Of a stretch of DNA of 58,064 nucleotides, positions 36,478 through 44,470 are shown in pieces. Position numbers and translations under genes: made by a program. The stretch lies in contig JADMJV010000039.1 in assembly GCA_018780265.1 (NCBI GenBank), positions 1 to 58,064 on the forward strand, in the 5' to 3' direction. The notes under the pieces were generated by a model, which saw only the letters and a list, made by a program, of their open reading frames with translations, ran no database searches and was not told the DNA's origin. This DNA is from a bacterium. Lineage in GTDB: Bacteria; Vulcanimicrobiota; Xenobia; Xenobiales; JADMJV01. Numbering within the stretch: the stretch's first letter is position 1; every line of letters begins with the position of its first letter.

Positions 36478-39400
36478 ATGACCCCAAACGCCAGGCCGTA
36501 CGAGTTGTTTGAGCCCTCGACCGATCCAGCTTTGAAGGATCTCACCGCGCTGGCTGCTCACATCTGTGAATCTCCCCTTGCCTTCATCTCGCTCCAGGAC
36601 CGAGCGGGCGAGTGGTTCAGGTCAACGGTGGGCGAGTGGCCCGTGGAAGGCCTGCTCCATGTGACGTTTTTCCATCAGCTTTGCGAGCAGCAGAGCGACC
36701 TTTGGCTTGTGTCGGATGCTTCTCTGGACAGTCGTTTTGCCAACGCCCATATTCGTTTTTATGCGGGGGTGCCGCTGGTTACACCCGAGGGGGATCGCTT
36801 GGGGACGCTGTGCATCCTCGATGTGCAGCCTCGTGATCTCACTCCCCATCAGCAAGACGCCTTGCGCATTTTGAGCAAGCAGGTCATGGCTCAACTCTCC
36901 ATGCGCCGGCAGACCCGTCAGCGCATGGAGAGCGAGGAGCGGTTGCGCATCGTGACCGACAATGCCCGCGTGGGATTGGTCATCGTCGACCCCCAGCATT
37001 GCTACGTCTATGTCAATGCGGCCTACGCCGAAATACTCGGTCAGCCCCCTGCAGGTTTGGTGGGACGGCGAGTGGCCGATGTCCTGGGTTCACTTTACCG
37101 CCGGCAGGTTGGTCCCCGACTGGATAGGGCTTTTCGGGGCGAGCGCATCACTTTCGAAGTGCCCAGACCGGGCTCCCCTGGCCAGGGCTATTGTCGGGTT
37201 CGATACGAGCCAGCATTTGCCGGGGGAGCAGTTTCTGTGGTGGTAGTGGTCATTACCGATGTTGGCGAACTGAGGGCCGCCGAACGCGCCCTTCAGGCCA
37301 AGAACCTCCAATTGGAGACGGCTTTGGCCACCGCCCGAATGGGGGTTTGGTGGCACGATTTTGGCACCGATGAGGTTTCCACCATTCAGGGCAGTGGCCC
37401 GGTTTCCGGTCTGCCCTCGGGCCTTCGCCCGCTCGCTGGCGCGGACTTTTTTGCGTTGGTTCACCCCGAAGACCGGCCTATGGTGAGTCGCCAGGTGGAG
37501 GAGGCCAGATCTGGCACGGAACCCTACAGGGCCGAGTTTCGTATTGTGGTGCCCGGTGGCGAGGTTCGCTGGGTTGCGGCCCGGGGGCAGTGCCTGCGTG
37601 ACGGGCAGGGGGCGGCTATCGCCTTGATGGGCGTGGATGCGGACATCACCGAGCACAAACAGGTCGAAGAAGCGCTTCGAGCTCGCGAGTTGCTGCTGTC
37701 AGAATCGCAGAGGATCGGGAGGGTTGGCGCCTGGGAATGGGACATCGCCAACGACAAAGTCATCTGGTCGGACGAACTCTACCGGATTTTTGGGTTGGAG
37801 CCTGGGCTTTTTGCCGGCTCCTTCCAGGCCTATCTGTCCTTGGTTCATCCCGAAGATCGCGACCGCTCTCGGGCGATCGTTCAGCGCGCGCTTCAAGACG
37901 GGCAGCCCTTTGATTTCGAGGAGCGAATCCTGCAGCCGAACGGGCTCACCCGCATCTTGCATTGCCGCGGGCAGTCCCAAAGCGACTCCGCCGGAACTCC
38001 AGTGCGCATGTTGGGAGTGTGCCAGGACATCACCGAACGCAAGCAGGCCGAAGTGCGCATTGAGCACCTCAACCGTGTCTACGCGGTGCTCAGTGAGATC
38101 AACCATGTCATCGTGCGCGAGCAAAATCCGGCCACCATCATGGAAGCGGCCTGTCGGATCGCCGTCGAAAAGGGACGTTTTAGCCTGGCCTGGATAGGCC
38201 TGCTCGAGGGGCCGGGCGACAGATTCAGGATTACCGGTCACGCTGGCGGGTCAGCCGAAACTCGACGGATGTTGCTCCGCAGTGAGTGCGATTGTGCTTT
38301 CACGTCGCAGGCGGTGCACAGCGGTCAGGCCGGCGTATGCAATGACATTGCCAACCACCCCCGGGCGGGAGCCTGGCGGGAGGCCGCCCTGGGCCTGGGC
38401 TATCAGTCACTGGCCTGCCTGCCTTTGAAATCCCACGGCACGGTGATCGGCGTCCTCAATCTCTTCGCCAGCGAGGCCGAATTTTTTGATGCCCAGGAGT
38501 TGGCGTTGCTCAACGAACTGGCCACGGACGTTTCCTTCGCGCTGGAATTGTGCGACCGGGATCAGGAGCGAATGCGCGTGGAGCAGGCCCTGCGCGAGAG
38601 CGAAGAGCGCTTCCGCCAGTTGGCCGAGAACATCCACGAAGTTTTTTGGATGACCGACGCAACCAAGCAGAATATGATGTATATCAGCCCTGCCTACGAG
38701 AAGATTTGGGGTCGTAGTTGCCAAAGCCTCTACAGCGATCCAACCTCGTGGCTGGACTCGATTCACCCCGAGGACCGTGCTTGCGTTTGGCAAGCTGTCA
38801 TCAGCAAGCAGGCCATCGGGGAATACGATGAGACCTATCGCATTGTGCGGCCTGACGGAGTGGTCCGCTGGATCCACGACCGGGCCTTTCCGATCCAGGG
38901 ACCCTCAGGCCGGGTGGTTCGCATCGTGGGCACTGCCGAGGACATTTCTGAGCGACGCCAACTGCAAGACCAGCTGCTCCAGGCTCAGAAGATGGAAGCC
39001 ATCGGTCAGCTAGCCGGGGGAGTTGCTCACGATTTTAACAATATTTTGACGGCTATCATGATGCAGACCGACCTGGCGCTGGAACTCACCCATCCCCCTC
39101 CGGAAACCAGCGAATACCTCCACGACATCAAGTCTTCCGCCGAGAAGGCCGCCGCCCTTACCCGCCAACTTCTGGCTTTTGGCCGGCGCCAGATTTTGCA
39201 ACCTCGCCAGCTAGACCTCAACGAAGTGGTGACCAGGTTAACCAAGATGCTGCAGCGAATTTTGAGTGCCGATGTGCAATTGCAGGTTTCTCTTTGCCCT
39301 GGCCAACTTCTCACTCGGGCCGACCCTGGCATGCTGGACCAAATCCTCTTGAATCTGGTGGTAAACGCTCATGACGCCATGCCCGACGGAGGCGTTTTGA

Positions 39401-39810
39401 GCATCGAATCTGGAACCAGCCTCCCCGGCCACGTTCCCGCGGGGGCGGCAGCACCAGGTGGTTCCGTGTGGATGCGTGTGACCGACACGGGGAGCGGCAT
39501 GAGTCCCGAGGTCTTGACGCACATTTTCGAGCCCTTCTATAGCACCAAGGAGCCCGGTCAGGGCACCGGATTGGGCCTGGCCACGGTGTTTGGAATTGTC
39601 AAGCAGCACGGGGGCACGGTGGAGGTTCACTCAGAATTGGGGAAAGGCACCCACTTTCAAGTATTTCTGCCAGCCCTGCCGGGCTCTTCGGGTTTGCCCG
39701 GGCCGCTCCAGGCAGATCCGGCCCCCGGTTTGGGCACCGAAAGCATACTGCAGGTGAGTCACTTCTGGCCCGCGAGTAGCCTGTTTACCGAACTTCCCCG
39801 GTTTCGATAA
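36478..39810 (+). CDS. Multi-PAS/GAF sensor histidine kinase that has lost a receiver domain
   Basis: 1110 residues from the ATG at MTPNARPYEL (a GTG 51 bases upstream is an alternative). Order: GAF (1-150), PAS (about 160-285), PAS (285-405), PAS (405-530), GAF (530-690), PAS (700-835), HisKA with AGGVAHDFNNILTAIM, HATPase with NLVVNAHDAMPDGG, VTDTGSGM and GTGLGLATVFGIVKQHGG. No membrane segment, so a soluble sensor. Past the ATPase, GTESILQV matches the GTETILVV start of a C-terminal receiver domain, but the sequence then departs and stops after about 17 residues. The protein is probably a hybrid kinase truncated at its receiver. Confidence 0.88.
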   Translation: MTPNARPYELFEPSTDPALKDLTALAAHICESPLAFISLQDRAGEWFRSTVGEWPVEGLLHVTFFHQLCEQQSDLWLVSDASLDSRFANAHIRFYAGVPLVTPEGDRLGTLCILDVQPRDLTPHQQDALRILSKQVMAQLSMRRQTRQRMESEERLRIVTDNARVGLVIVDPQHCYVYVNAAYAEILGQPPAGLVGRRVADVLGSLYRRQVGPRLDRAFRGERITFEVPRPGSPGQGYCRVRYEPAFAGGAVSVVVVVITDVGELRAAERALQAKNLQLETALATARMGVWWHDFGTDEVSTIQGSGPVSGLPSGLRPLAGADFFALVHPEDRPMVSRQVEEARSGTEPYRAEFRIVVPGGEVRWVAARGQCLRDGQGAAIALMGVDADITEHKQVEEALRARELLLSESQRIGRVGAWEWDIANDKVIWSDELYRIFGLEPGLFAGSFQAYLSLVHPEDRDRSRAIVQRALQDGQPFDFEERILQPNGLTRILHCRGQSQSDSAGTPVRMLGVCQDITERKQAEVRIEHLNRVYAVLSEINHVIVREQNPATIMEAACRIAVEKGRFSLAWIGLLEGPGDRFRITGHAGGSAETRRMLLRSECDCAFTSQAVHSGQAGVCNDIANHPRAGAWREAALGLGYQSLACLPLKSHGTVIGVLNLFASEAEFFDAQELALLNELATDVSFALELCDRDQERMRVEQALRESEERFRQLAENIHEVFWMTDATKQNMMYISPAYEKIWGRSCQSLYSDPTSWLDSIHPEDRACVWQAVISKQAIGEYDETYRIVRPDGVVRWIHDRAFPIQGPSGRVVRIVGTAEDISERRQLQDQLLQAQKMEAIGQLAGGVAHDFNNILTAIMMQTDLALELTHPPPETSEYLHDIKSSAEKAAALTRQLLAFGRRQILQPRQLDLNEVVTRLTKMLQRILSADVQLQVSLCPGQLLTRADPGMLDQILLNLVVNAHDAMPDGGVLSIESGTSLPGHVPAGAAAPGGSVWMRVTDTGSGMSPEVLTHIFEPFYSTKEPGQGTGLGLATVFGIVKQHGGTVEVHSELGKGTHFQVFLPALPGSSGLPGPLQADPAPGLGTESILQVSHFWPASSLFTELPRFR

Positions 39811-39822
39811 GACCAACCCTGG

Positions 39823-39856
39823 CCAGTTCTAGCCCTCAAAGAAGGGCTGGAACTGG
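39823..39856. terminator. Long hairpin between convergent genes, probable terminator
   Basis: A 14-bp stem with one G-T pair (CCAGTTCTAGCCCT against AGGGCTGGAACTGG) and a 6-base loop lies just after the kinase stop and 36 bases from the stop of the convergent gene. No T run follows, so its efficiency as an intrinsic terminator is uncertain. Confidence 0.5.
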
Positions 39857-39891
39857 CGTTGGTGCTGTCATCGGCAATTTGGGGCGAAACT

Positions 39892-40611
39892 TTATCCCCT
39901 GGCTATCAGGAAGTGCAGGTCATCTCCTCTGCCAGCGAGGGAAGGTCTGCCCGTCTTGACCATGGTCTGCAGGTCGTCGCTAATCCGCGCCTTTTCCTCG
40001 GGGGTAACATCGTCATCGCTGGTCCATCTTAACCCCCGATTCACATGGTCTTGAAGCTTCAGTAGCCCGTCCTGAGCAGTGCCCGTCAAACGAACAGGCT
40101 GCAGGTCCCGGTCTTCGTTGGTCAGAGTTGTCAAGGTGCTCATCAGTACCTCTGAGGCGCCGTCAGGGCCCAGTGTATCGCTGAGCGCACGGCCGGCTGT
40201 GGCCACGGTCTGTTCGGCCCGCCCTCCGAGTCGTCCGGCCTCATCCACAAAGGACTCGCCGATTCGCAGCCCATCGGAGGGGTCTATCTGAGACATGCTT
40301 TGCTTGCCCACCTGGGCCAGCACAGTAGCGATTCCCACCGTGGGAGGAATTGCCACCAGCATAGCGGCCAGCGCGATTTCATAAGTCTTGGCTGCACTCT
40401 CGCTCAATATTCGGCAGCGTGCCACGGCGTCCAGGGTGCTTTCTGCAATTTGTTGCTCGGTGGCATTGCCTCGTAGCACCACCTGGTCGAGGGCGTCTTT
40501 GGTGACCGCCAATCCGCTTTCTACGTCGGGAGCCTGGCGGTACTGTTGCAGCGCTTCTCGTATCCAGGTCGACTCGCGGATCATGCCCTGATTGGAACCG
40601 ATAAAAGCCAT
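39892..40611 (-). CDS. Unknown helical protein with one hydrophobic segment
   Basis: 239 residues from the ATG with GGAGG just upstream; an upstream in-frame extension (to 40800) has no support. The N-terminal half is helical (STWIREALQQYRQAPDVESG). A hydrophobic stretch follows at about residues 105-125 (EIALAAMLVAIPPTVGIATV). Next is a helical part with DEAGRLGGRAEQTVATAGRA and an Asp/Lys-rich C-terminus. I recognise no family. The gene ends convergent to the kinase, with the long hairpin between them. A role with the other unknown proteins in the 34-57 kb region is possible but only inferred. Confidence 0.5.
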   Translation of the reverse strand: MAFIGSNQGMIRESTWIREALQQYRQAPDVESGLAVTKDALDQVVLRGNATEQQIAESTLDAVARCRILSESAAKTYEIALAAMLVAIPPTVGIATVLAQVGKQSMSQIDPSDGLRIGESFVDEAGRLGGRAEQTVATAGRALSDTLGPDGASEVLMSTLTTLTNEDRDLQPVRLTGTAQDGLLKLQDHVNRGLRWTSDDDVTPEEKARISDDLQTMVKTGRPSLAGRGDDLHFLIARG

Positions 40612-40822
40612 GTTTTCCTCCAGACGAAACCTGATGACCCCGTTAACTTCGGCCTGACTACGCTGATCTCCCCCTTGAATCGGCCCGGTAACCCTTGAAA
40701 CTTCAGCGTTTACGTGCCGCCAGTGCAGAAATTTGGATGGTGACACTCTACATCCGGCAAAGGTCACGCAAAATCCGGCCTTTGCGTTACTTATGCGCAC
40801 AACACCTGCACTTCGAGGGCCT

Positions 40823-41212
40823 TCAGCCTTTTCGAGGCAACCGCAGAATCAGACTGAAGAGCACGCTGCCTCCGGCCAGCACCACCGTCCAGTGTTCGGC
40901 TGAATGGGTCCAGGCCGAGGCTACCTTCAGTCCATCGAAGGCATTCTGGAGAGGCCACAGGAGAGCCGCCAGGCTCAGCCCCAGCGCCAGAAGGGTGCGA
41001 GAATGGCGGAGCCAAACCACCGCCATTCCTCCCATCACGCAAAGCAAGGAAAACGGCGTGACCTCCAGGCCTTTCGGAAAACAACTCAGTAGCCCGAACA
41101 AGGCGACCACGATCCCGCCCGCCATGGCCAACAATGTGGCCGCTAGAGAGGTCGGCATAGGACGCGGATTCGCGCCACCGGCTGACCTGACCTCCCGGCA
41201 AAGCATGCCCAC
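40823..41212 (-). CDS. Small integral membrane protein, unknown
   Basis: 129 residues from a GTG, or 111 from an ATG at 41158 (MPTSLAATLLAMAGG). Four hydrophobic segments can be seen: LLAMAGGIVVALFGLLSCF, FSLLCVMGGMAVVWL, LLALGLSLAALLWPLQN and WTVVLAGGSVLFSLIL. There is no motif for transport or catalysis. It sits just upstream, on the same strand, of nothing evident, and downstream (minus strand) of the HMA protein gene, so it may be co-transcribed with it. Confidence 0.5.
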   Translation of the reverse strand: MGMLCREVRSAGGANPRPMPTSLAATLLAMAGGIVVALFGLLSCFPKGLEVTPFSLLCVMGGMAVVWLRHSRTLLALGLSLAALLWPLQNAFDGLKVASAWTHSAEHWTVVLAGGSVLFSLILRLPRKG

Positions 41213-41246
41213 CCGTAACTCGGTGTCTTTACTATCATTTCTCTAG

Positions 41247-41561
41247 TCAGGGCTCTTCGACTTTGAGTGGTTTGGCGGTGTAGCGGCCATCCGAGCAGGC
41301 CTTCAGCGACCGGCAAATTTCGTCCGCGTTGGTCTTCTCGTCGTCATAGGAGACCTGAACTTTGCCGGCGTCAAAGTCGATCCGAGCCTTGCTGACGCCA
41401 TAGACGTCGGTGATGTGGTCGCGAACTCGCGACGCGCAATAGACCCCTCACGTCATTCCCGTGACTGCCAGAGTTACCTGATTCGGCTTGGCCCAGCCGT
41501 TCAAGCAGCCGCACAGCAAGGCGATCGTAACCGACCGGGTCCAGCGAATTGAAGTCATCAT
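41247..41561 (-). CDS. Heavy-metal-associated (HMA, MerP-like) periplasmic protein with in-frame UGA; candidate selenoprotein
   Basis: 104 residues if the UGA is read as selenocysteine. AAGGAGG lies 4-5 bases before an ATGATG start, followed by a signal peptide (IRWTRSVTIALLCGCLNGWA). The HMA motif GMTCxxC reads VTGMT-(UGA)-GVYCASRV, with UGA as codon 38 exactly where the first metal cysteine belongs. The frame then continues for 66 codons with HMA-like pattern (SKARIDFDAGKVQVSYDDEK, then ICRSLKACSDG) to a proper stop. A hairpin GTCGCG-AGTT-CGCGAC begins 15 bases after the UGA, like a bacterial SECIS. The spacing to the second Cys is three residues, not two. A simple nonsense mutation is the alternative. 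Confidence 0.6.
41418..41433 (-). promoter_or_regulatory. SECIS-like hairpin 3' of the in-frame UGA
   Basis: Read on the minus strand, GTCGCGAGTTCGCGAC forms a 6-bp stem with the tetraloop AGTT (or 7 bp with a two-base loop). The loop is 21-24 bases downstream of the UGA and has a G in its first two positions. That matches the published description of bacterial SECIS elements (apical loop about 16-37 bases after UGA, G among the first two loop bases). The same bases encode ASRVRD, so chance in GC-rich code is possible. Confidence 0.45.
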
Positions 41562-41735
41562 TTTCCTCCTTCGGCCCCCGCTGAGGGGACAATCTAGGGT
41601 CGCGGACCGGAGGTGATCGTTACAGGCTTCCCTGGGACCAAGGGATAGGTGTAACGCTCTGCCCTCCCAAATCGACCCATGAGAATGATAGACTCGGTTT
41701 GTTTTGTTACGGGGCACTCCAGGAACCAGGTTGCC

Positions 41736-42347
41736 ATGATCGGACATGCTCTGCCCGATACGGTTGCCGAGAGTCTGGCCGAGCTGCTCTTGGTTATCGG
41801 TTGCGGGGAAGAGTCGGCGGTGTTTGCCTTTCAGCGATTGGCCGGCCGAGGGGAGTTGCAGCATCACGCACAAGGCCAGTTGCTGAGGATTGCGCGCGAG
41901 GAGGAACATCACGAGCAACTGTTGCGAGGTCTGAGGGCCAGCCTGCCCACGCCGCGACCTGACCCTTTGCTAAAAGGCCGCCTTCGCCGATTTTTCTTAA
42001 CCCTGGAGAGCCGAGAGATTGGTGTCCATTTTGCGCGTCTGGCGGCGCTGGACTCTGCTGTCTGTTCCATTTTGGGCGAACTGCGCAGTCCGAAAGGAAA
42101 GATCCACTTGGAGTCGGGAATCGCGAGGATTTTTCAGAATATTCATGAGGACGAAGCCAATCACGTTCGCACAGCGCTGAGCCTGGGACACGAACTGGCC
42201 GGCCGCCAGCGGTTTTTGGAGGAATGGGTCTGGACCCGGCAGCGCCTGGGTGCCCTGCTGGATATGAAGGCGGAAGCCTTCGAGGGGGTCGGCATTGACC
42301 CGCGGCGACTGCATCAGAGACTGCGAAAGGTCCCTCGCCTGGCGTGA
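41736..42347 (+). CDS. Ferritin-like diiron-type protein
   Basis: About 203 residues from MIGHALPDTV; the frame also has ATG codons at 41679 and 41685, without ribosome-binding sites. A four-helix diiron pattern is visible: Glu in IGCGEESAVFAF, EExxH in AREEEHHEQLL, an acidic helix with AALDSAVCSIL, and DExxH in HEDEANHVRTAL. Such proteins bind two metals and can be oxygenases or oxidases. The stop overlaps the GTG start of the next gene, a KAS III-like enzyme, so the two form a coupled pair. That suggests that the protein modifies a fatty-acyl or polyketide-type intermediate (inference). Confidence 0.6.
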   Translation: MIGHALPDTVAESLAELLLVIGCGEESAVFAFQRLAGRGELQHHAQGQLLRIAREEEHHEQLLRGLRASLPTPRPDPLLKGRLRRFFLTLESREIGVHFARLAALDSAVCSILGELRSPKGKIHLESGIARIFQNIHEDEANHVRTALSLGHELAGRQRFLEEWVWTRQRLGALLDMKAEAFEGVGIDPRRLHQRLRKVPRLA

Positions 42348-43399
42348 GCGACTATTATTCTAAGCGCTCTCTGGCGCTTCTGGGGTCTGGCTGCTGTTTG
42401 CCCGGTGCGCCCATGGACAGCCGTCTACTGCTGGAGCGGATTCGGACCCGATTTGGAGTCCCGTTGAAGGGGGCGGAAGCCGTTGCCCGTCTGCTTCAGG
42501 TTGAAACCAGGTATGTTGTGCGGGATTTTCAGGCCGTTCGCGAGGCGCCGCGACCGGCCCACAGCAACCCGGAACTGGCGGCGGTGGCCGTAAGCCGGGC
42601 CTTACACGAAGCCGGAGTGGCGGTGGGGGATCTGGGGTATTTGATCGGTCACACCGCCACGCCCCACTGGCCGATCCCTTCCAACGTGGCTGAAGTTGCC
42701 GTCTTACTGGGGTTTGAAGGCCCATTTTGTGAGTTCCGGCAGGCCTGTACCGGGTTCGTCAACGCCTTGATCTTCGCCCAGGGGATCTTGTCCGAGCCCG
42801 GGGCGCGGCCCGTGGCAGTGGTGGGTTCGGAAACAGGATCGGTCTTTCTTAACCCCCTTCGAGTGGGGGAGGACCGCGCTCAACTGGTCAATCTTCTTCA
42901 AATGGGCGATGCGGCTGCGGCTGTCATTCTGGGCCCACCTTCGCGGGGCTGCGCCAGCATCGAGTCTGTCTATCACGGCCAGCAATCTTCCCGGGGGTTG
43001 GCCGGCCTCAGCCTGCCCCAAGGCGGATCCGCCAACCCGGGGTGCGCCGGGGAGGTCCTGGAATTTCATCACGACTATGAAGCAATCGGACGTTCCGGCC
43101 TGGACCTGTTGCGAGCCGGACTCAACTCGCTGCCCAAGGCGGGTCTGACACCCGAAGACATCTCGCACTTTATTCCGCACCAGGCCAGCGGCCGGATCGG
43201 GCGGCACTTACGACCGTATCTACCCGATTCAGCGGTCGTTGTGGTCCAGGCGGAGCGGGTCGGAAACACCGGTTCGGCTGCCATCTGGCTGGCACTGGAT
43301 GACGTTCGCAGAACTCTGAAACCAGGCCAGCGTCTGTGGGTTCTGGGGGCTGAAGCGACCCGGGCGATGTATGGGGGATTTATGTATGTCCCTGGTTGA
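42344..43399 (+). CDS. 3-oxoacyl-ACP synthase III-like (KAS III/FabH-type) enzyme
   Basis: 351 residues from a GTG overlapping the ferritin-like gene stop. The thiolase-fold triad is complete: Cys135 in RQACTGFVNAL, His279 in HFIPHQASGRI, Asn308 in ERVGNTGSAA. The N-terminal part (LALLGSGCCLPGA, RYVVRDF) and the hydrophobic helices follow the KAS III pattern, but CTGF instead of CAGF and the unusual context argue against housekeeping fatty-acid initiation. It probably condenses an acyl starter with malonyl or another thioester in a small secondary pathway. No ACP or acyltransferase is adjacent. Confidence 0.85.
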   Translation: MSDYYSKRSLALLGSGCCLPGAPMDSRLLLERIRTRFGVPLKGAEAVARLLQVETRYVVRDFQAVREAPRPAHSNPELAAVAVSRALHEAGVAVGDLGYLIGHTATPHWPIPSNVAEVAVLLGFEGPFCEFRQACTGFVNALIFAQGILSEPGARPVAVVGSETGSVFLNPLRVGEDRAQLVNLLQMGDAAAAVILGPPSRGCASIESVYHGQQSSRGLAGLSLPQGGSANPGCAGEVLEFHHDYEAIGRSGLDLLRAGLNSLPKAGLTPEDISHFIPHQASGRIGRHLRPYLPDSAVVVVQAERVGNTGSAAIWLALDDVRRTLKPGQRLWVLGAEATRAMYGGFMYVPG

Positions 43400-43523
43400 A
43401 ATGACTGACGTTGGCAAGCGGACCACGACCCTGGGTCAGGCCAACGATTCGGAGGTGCTCCCAGAAGCCTATTCTGTGGCCCTGTTTGCGGAGGTTGAGG
43501 GAAGGAGGGATTTCAGTGGCTGA
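43386..43523 (+). CDS. Possible small ORF between KAS III and sigma genes
   Basis: A 45-codon frame starts at an ATG inside the last codons of the KAS III gene (out of frame with it), with GGGGGA 7 bases upstream, and ends 8 bases past the sigma-factor GTG. The product (MSLVEMTDVGKRTTTLGQAN and onward) has no recognisable family. It may be a leader peptide coupling translation to the sigma factor, or chance. Confidence 0.25.
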   Translation: MSLVEMTDVGKRTTTLGQANDSEVLPEAYSVALFAEVEGRRDFSG

Positions 43524-44091
43524 AGCAAGGATTTCTTCCGAAACGGGCTCGCGGGCAGAGCTCTGGCTCGTAGAGTACGGAGACTACCTTTATCGATGCG
43601 CGGCGCGCTATGGCGTCTCGACCAGCGTCTGCGAGGATCTGGTGCAGGAAACGCTTCTGGCTGGCATGTTGAATTACCCAAAGTTTCGTCAGGAATCTCC
43701 GGTGAAACACTGGTTGGCGTCCATTTTGCGCCATAAGGTCGCCGACCATTTTCGTCGCTGTCACCGAGAAACCCCGACCGACCAGGCTTGGGGCCCGGAA
43801 GAAGGGCCCGAGTTCTTCAATCGATGGGGTAAATGGGTCTGGGGACCCCGGTCCACCCCCACCGTGGAGGAGCAGTTCGATTTCCGACATTTGATGACGG
43901 CGGTATCCGGCTGCCTGAACGGACTCAACGAGCGTTCTCGAAACTTCTTCCTGCTGGCTGAATTCGACGGATTCGCCCCGCACGAATTGGCGAGTCTGTT
44001 TGGCCTGAGTCAAGAAAACCTCCGGGTGATTTTGCACAGAGCCCGGCTTAAGCTAAGAAACTGCCTGGAGAAAGCGGGTGTTGCGCTGTGA
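43516..44091 (+). CDS. ECF-family RNA polymerase sigma factor
   Basis: 191 residues from the GTG with AAGGAGG 7 bases upstream; an ATG further up (43411) lacks a site. Region 2 reads YLYRCAARYGV, then VCEDLVQETLLAG and WLASILRHKVADHFRR. Region 4 reads LMTAVSGCLNGLNERSRNFF, then HELASLFGLSQENLRVILHR, typical of extracytoplasmic-function sigma-70 factors. Its stop overlaps the start of a zinc-binding anti-sigma-like gene (GTGA). It probably responds to a redox or metal signal through that partner, and may control the neighbouring ferritin/KAS pair or the unknown cluster downstream (inference). Confidence 0.88.
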   Translation: MAEARISSETGSRAELWLVEYGDYLYRCAARYGVSTSVCEDLVQETLLAGMLNYPKFRQESPVKHWLASILRHKVADHFRRCHRETPTDQAWGPEEGPEFFNRWGKWVWGPRSTPTVEEQFDFRHLMTAVSGCLNGLNERSRNFFLLAEFDGFAPHELASLFGLSQENLRVILHRARLKLRNCLEKAGVAL

Positions 44092-44333
44092 TTTCATGTC
44101 GGCAAGCCAGCCTCTGGATAGAGGACGAACTCCATAAAGCGCTGCCGTGGCATCGAAAGGCCCGCTTATGGCTGCACTTGCTGGGCTGCCGCATGTGTCA
44201 AACCTATCGTTTGCACGTGGCCAGGATTCGCAGCCTTTTTCGGCGTGAGGAATGGATCGAGGAGTCCCCCGGCCTGAGCCCCGCGGCGCGGGAGAGAATC
44301 CGTGAGAATCTTCAGCGCGAGTTAAACCGCTGA
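44088..44333 (+). CDS. Small zinc-binding anti-sigma-like protein (ZAS/zf-HC2 type)
   Basis: 81 residues from a GTG overlapping the sigma-factor stop. The ZAS motif HxxxCxxC is exact: His30, Cys34, Cys37 in LHLLGCRMCQTY, with a further Cys4 near the N-terminus. No membrane helix follows, so it is a soluble anti-sigma of the RsrA/ChrR-like kind, which commonly release their sigma factor upon thiol oxidation or metal loss. The C-terminal helix (PAARERIRENLQRELNR) is charged. Pairing with the ECF gene by overlap is strong evidence for the role. Confidence 0.75.
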   Translation: MISCRQASLWIEDELHKALPWHRKARLWLHLLGCRMCQTYRLHVARIRSLFRREEWIEESPGLSPAARERIRENLQRELNR

Positions 44334-44470
44334 CGAGGCTGGCGGCGGCGAAACACCCGACACGCCACAGTTACCGTAAGGGTGCCGCATGCCGTTTTAT
44401 GGGGACAGAAGTCGGCGGGCCTGCAATCGGGGCCAGCATTGCCATTATTGCGAGCGGTGAGATAGGAACC

